From contig NC_077239.1 of NCBI RefSeq assembly GCF_947179165.1, positions 16,358,001 through 16,422,000 on the forward strand: a stretch of DNA of 64,000 nt, given 5' to 3'. Below, piece by piece: positions 60,560-64,000 of the stretch. This stretch comes from Solanum dulcamara. Its lineage: Eukaryota; Streptophyta; Magnoliopsida; Solanales; Solanaceae. Position numbers and translations under genes: made by a program. The first letter of the stretch is position 1; each line of letters opens with the position of its first letter. The notes under the pieces are model-generated. The model had not been told where the DNA came from, did not search any database, and was given only the letters and a program-made list of their open reading frames with translations.

Positions 60560-61590
60560 ATGATGTCCACCCATAAATGTGAGTCAATGCATGTATTTTT
60601 GATGTCTATATAAATGTGCGAAGCTCTCTAAAGTAGTTTGCCAAGCAATATGAGATAGCATTGCGATACAAATACGAGAAGGAACTACAAGCAGAAGCAG
60701 ACTCAAGAAAGACGCATTCACCGCCCTTTAGTGGATTTGATTTGGAGATGCAAGTTCAAATATATTACACCCGAAATGTTTACAATATCTTCCTCAATGA
60801 GCATTTGAAGAGTTTGTACCACTGTGAATTAGAAAAGTATGTTGATTTTGATGCAGTGGAGGGAGTTGAGAAGTACATTGTAATGGATCATTCAATCAGG
60901 AGTGATTTTCAAGGCAAGCATTTTGCTTATACTGTGGAGTATCGACCAGAAAATTAATAGCTCGAATGCAATTGCAAGAATTTTAAAAGCGAAGGTATCA
61001 TTTTCTGCCATATTTTGAGGACCATGTCTCTTAATCAGATTAACAATTTTCACGATAGGTATATTTTGCATCTGTGGAGACAAGATGTAATCCGACCTCA
61101 CTTGTGCAAATGTTTTCCAAGAGGCTATCCAACAATGACGGATGAGTACAGGAAGTACAATTCCTTGAATAAATGATTTGATAAGAACTGCGATGTTATG
61201 TTGGACAACAATGTTAAATATGTGGACTTCAAAAATATTTTGAAAGGTCGTTTCGATGCATACTCCGCTTGGAATGACGACATAGCTGTCCCAAGCGTTG
61301 GTGATCCAGACTCGAATGATAATGTTACAATCATTAGAAATCCAAAGGAAGTGCGCTCACGTGGAAGGCCTCATATGAAAAGAAATATATCCACTCGAGA
61401 TAACATATTTAGGAGAGGTGATGGTCGATGAAATACGTCTTATTATGATGCAGCCCAAGAGGGTGAGACTAGTCAAGATTGGAGGAATGGTGGGAGACGG
61501 ATTGGACGTAGAAGGGCTGGTAGAGGCAGTAGAGGTGGTGGAAGTAGATGTGGTAGAAGTGATGTAGAAAGTTTAACGTTAATTATTTAC
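60560..61590 (+). pseudogene. FAR1/FRS-like gene, 3' part
   Basis: Continues the gene cut at 56797. After the insertion, KCESMHVFL corresponds to the conserved QRSESMN-type stretch of FRS proteins. FAKQYEIALRYKYEKELQAE (about 60640-60700) and FDLEMQVQIYYTRNVYNIFL lead to a SWIM zinc finger at 60967-61015 (CNCKNFKSEGIIFCHIL; the third Cys of CxC...CxH appears as Phe). Two adjacent stops (60955-60960) and others break it. The C-terminus (61330-61570) is Arg/Gly-rich: VRSRGRPHMKR, then GGRRIGRRRAGRGSRGGG. Order and spacing fit one FRS gene of usual size (about 700-850 residues). Confidence 0.8.
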
Positions 61591-61599
61591 TTTATTGTA

Positions 61600-63090
61600 A
61601 TCAACGTTAATGACCCGATATTTATGTTACAAAATTAATTGTTACGACAAATTTGTTGAGAAAACAATTATGAAATAAGAAATATGTATATGACTAATGA
61701 GCCAAAAGAGCCAAAGTTGGCCCAAAATATCCATACATGCAAGTATATCAGAAGATAAACTGTGAAATTGTCAAATATTTGATGTTGATTTTGTGAGGTT
61801 ATGGGCCCGAGGTGGTGAGGGAAGAGAAATATTGACTTTTCTTTTCTTAATTCTTGTGATTATAATTGTTTTGGTAATTAACCTTAATTTTTCATTTTTT
61901 CCTTCATTTACATTTCTTATGTGATGAGTTCAACATATTTCTGTTAATTTGTACTATTTATTTATTTGTAACGTTAATTACACGATATTTAATTTACACA
62001 AAAAATTGTTATGACAAATTTGTTGGAAAAAAAATAATGAAGTAAGAAACATGTATGAGTAAAAGACCCAAAATTTGGCCAAAATATCCATACACAAAAC
62101 ATATATATTTTCATTTCGTTTTCGATAAGTACTACACTAATTGTTCATCGTTACACCTACTGACCCTACCTTTCCTAGAAGATATTGAAAAGACCTATAA
62201 TGATTTGTTTCCTTCTTTTGCAAGATTATTTATTTATTTATTATTATGTTGTAATATAATTCTAACTCAAAGTTAATAATTTTAAACATGAAAAATTAAA
62301 TAATGTTTTTTGCTTATTTTAATTTTAAGTAACATTAATTATTTACTTTATTGTAATCAACGTTAATGACCCAATATTTATGTTACAAAATTAATTGTTA
62401 TGACAAATTTGTTTAGAAAAAATTATGAAGTAAGAAATATATATACGACTAGTGAGCCAAAACATCCAAAATTGACACAAAATATCCATACACTCAAGTA
62501 TATCGGAAGATAAACTATGAGATAATTGTATTATAAAATATTTGATGTTAATTTTGTGAGGTTATGCACCAGAGGCAATGAGGGAAGAGAAATATTGACT
62601 TTTATTTTCTTAATTCTTGTGGTCGTAATATTTTTGGTAATTAACCTTAATTTTCCATTTTTCCCTTCATTTACATTTCTTATGTGATGAGTTCAACATA
62701 TTTTTGTTAATTTGTATTATTTATTTATTTATAATGTTAGTTACAGGATATTTACTTTACAAAAAAATTGTTATGGAAAATTTGTTGGAAAAAAATAATG
62801 AAGTTAAAAGGAACATGTATACGAGTAAAAGAGCCAAAATTGGGACAACATATCCATACACGGAACATATATATTTTGGGAAGATAAACTGTGAATAAAT
62901 CTCAAGTATTTGATGTTGATTTTCTTTGGTTATGGGCTCGAGGCGGCTTGGGAAGAGAAATATTGACTTTGTCTTTTCTTAATTCTTGTGGTAGTAATTG
63001 TTTCTTAATTTTCAATTTGGTCCTTCATTTACATTTCTATGATGAGTTGAACAAACTTTTGTTGATTTAAATTTTAATTTAATTTAATTG
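61600..63090. repeat. AT-rich tandem repeat of ~370-390 bp
   Basis: Monomers start at about 61602, 61969, 62359 and 62728, each with 'aacgttaat', 'gatattta', 'ttgttatgacaaatttgtt', 'aatgaagtaagaaa' and 'aaatatccatacac'. Monomers 1, 3 and 4 share the whole body ('gggaagagaaatattgactttt', then 'ccttcatttacatttct'). Monomer 2 keeps only its first third, the rest (62110-62330) being different sequence. The 756-bp spacing between monomers 1 and 3 suggests a two-monomer duplication. Short frames here are not genes. Confidence 0.8.
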
Positions 63091-63479
63091 GAAATTTCTG
63101 ACGTTAGTGTGGCTTAGATTAACAAAATAAAATTCAAAAACTTTAAGAAAATAAATAAAAACATGCAATAATAAAAGATTAAAAACAACAAATACATAAC
63201 TGAAAATTAAAATAAAAATCGATACAACATAACATAGGAAGATGTTGAGGTTAGAATGAGATAGAGTTGAGTGTATGACTTTATTAAGCGTAACCTAAAC
63301 TATATTGGTATTGAAAGACGTTGTATTACGTGTATTTATTTTGATGTGACATCTTTTACTGTCTAAGAACTCACCCAAACAGACCTTCAGTGTATCATTA
63401 AAAAATATGACGAGAAGAAACAAGGAAATAAAACGAAAATTAAACTTTGATACTAAACAATAAATAAAACATGAAATAA
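63091..63479. other. AT-rich spacer downstream of the minus-strand B3-like gene
   Basis: A-rich DNA with no repeat homology seen elsewhere in the window. On the minus strand it would be the 3' region of the gene at 63480-63965. The frame extending to 63295 on the minus strand continues from the B3 domain but its last 50 codons look random. Confidence 0.4.
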
Positions 63480-63965
63480 ATGGGGTAAATAAATATTTCT
63501 CAATCGTCCCTTCTACTTTAAAAGGGGTGATTTTACAAACAGTGATTGCTACACATGAGGCACAACTATGGAATATTTCAAACTCCAAAATGTCTCCTTT
63601 CTTGAAACCTGCAGTGCAAACAAATGGTTCCATCCATTTGTTATCGTCCTCCCATTAGCCCCGCTCTGACCTACAATTGCATAATATTCTCTCCAACTAT
63701 CACGGCCATCTTCAGTTCCTTCAGGAACTACATGATTGATTGTTAAGGATGTTTTATGTGCGGGAATAAATGGGCTAACAAATAGCGGCAACCACTACGA
63801 AGATGGACAAACTAATGTAAGTGTATATTAAACAAAAAAAAAAGAAAGAAATATATTACAATGATAAATTACCATTTCATCAAGGTCTGCATATGTTTTT
63901 ATTAGAGCAATCCAGAATGTTGGATTGGGAATGTTTATGTTGCCGATGGGTGTGAAGTTTGCCAT
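63480..63965 (-). CDS. Probable B3-domain protein, two exons, apparent frameshift
   Basis: Proposed model. Exon 1 is 63965-63873 (31 codons, MANFTPIGNINIPNPTFWIA...DLDEM). The intron is 63872-63795 (78 bp, GT donor at 63872-63871, pyrimidine-rich, AG acceptor at 63796-63795). Exon 2 starts at 63794 in frame with WLPLFVSPFIPAHKTSLTIN, then RDSWREYYAIVGQSGANGRT and ITNGWNHLFALQ. The B3 signature GFKKGDILEFEIF follows only after a one-base shift near 63608. B3 domains are plant DNA-binding modules whose C-terminal half has the pattern GW--F---N-L--GD-L-FE, which is present here. The frameshift could be a real lesion or an assembly error, so gene or pseudogene is open. The 3' end is uncertain. 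Alternatively it is a fragment of a larger REM-type gene. Confidence 0.5.
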
Positions 63966-64000
63966 AATTGGGATAAGAAGAGAGTTTGTGTAGCTTTTTG

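Noticed and set aside
1..64000. tRNA, rRNA, telomeric repeats
   Set aside because: No cloverleaf, rRNA core or TTTAGGG runs noticed on reading both strands. The TGGTATCAGAGC matches are primer-binding sites, not tRNA genes.

Overview
The window looks like repeat-rich nuclear DNA of a flowering plant. Solanaceae is my best guess, from the style of the long terminal repeats (LTRs), but sequence alone does not prove it. There are no bacterial operons, rRNA, tRNA or CRISPR arrays. About 85% is decayed Ty3/gypsy retrotransposon material in nested layers: LTRs of 2-3 kb, primer-binding sites complementary to initiator tRNA-Met, and chromovirus-like pol ending in a chromodomain. I found no intact retrotransposon ORF.

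Layout, left to right. 1-2314: 5' LTR and primer-binding site of a minus-strand element (LTR family A) inserted in the 3' part of a plus-strand element (2315-5219). 5220-6721: another minus-strand family-A LTR. 6722-8504: part of a minus-strand family-D LTR. 8845-9525: reverse-transcriptase remnant on the minus strand. 9530-10670 and 29139-30540: the two halves of an older plus-strand LTR whose ~37-bp minisatellite was split by two insertions. These are a gypsy element with most of pol deleted (10671-16617) and a 12.5-kb minus-strand solo family-D LTR (16641-29138). The solo LTR holds nine tandem copies of a ~1177-bp unit, the most striking structure in the window.

30540-32061 is a truncated family-D LTR. 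32062-52853 is a large decayed gypsy element. Its 5' LTR contains a solo LTR (33888-35552), and its RNase H region contains a second complete but dead gypsy element (38896-48374). 52854-53966 is a further family-D LTR piece.

The right end is more genic. 55368-61590 is a FAR1/FRS-type gene (MULE-transposase-derived, with FAR1 zinc-binding domain, transposase core and SWIM finger), now a pseudogene. A minus-strand solo LTR (56798-60559) sits inside it and carries three evenly spaced CACGTG boxes next to a TATA box. 61600-63090 is an AT-rich tandem repeat. At the edge, a minus-strand gene with two exons (63965 leftward) encodes a probable B3-domain protein with an apparent frameshift.

Insertion order can be read from nesting and from 5-bp near-identical target-site duplications. 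The two elements at 10671 and 16641 cut the minisatellite of the older LTR. The element at 38896 cut the RNase H of the one at 32062. The solo LTR at 56798 cut the FAR1-like gene. LTR divergence is visibly large (roughly 10-20% by eye), so most insertions are old, whereas the 1177-bp array units are nearly identical and must have been amplified or homogenised recently.
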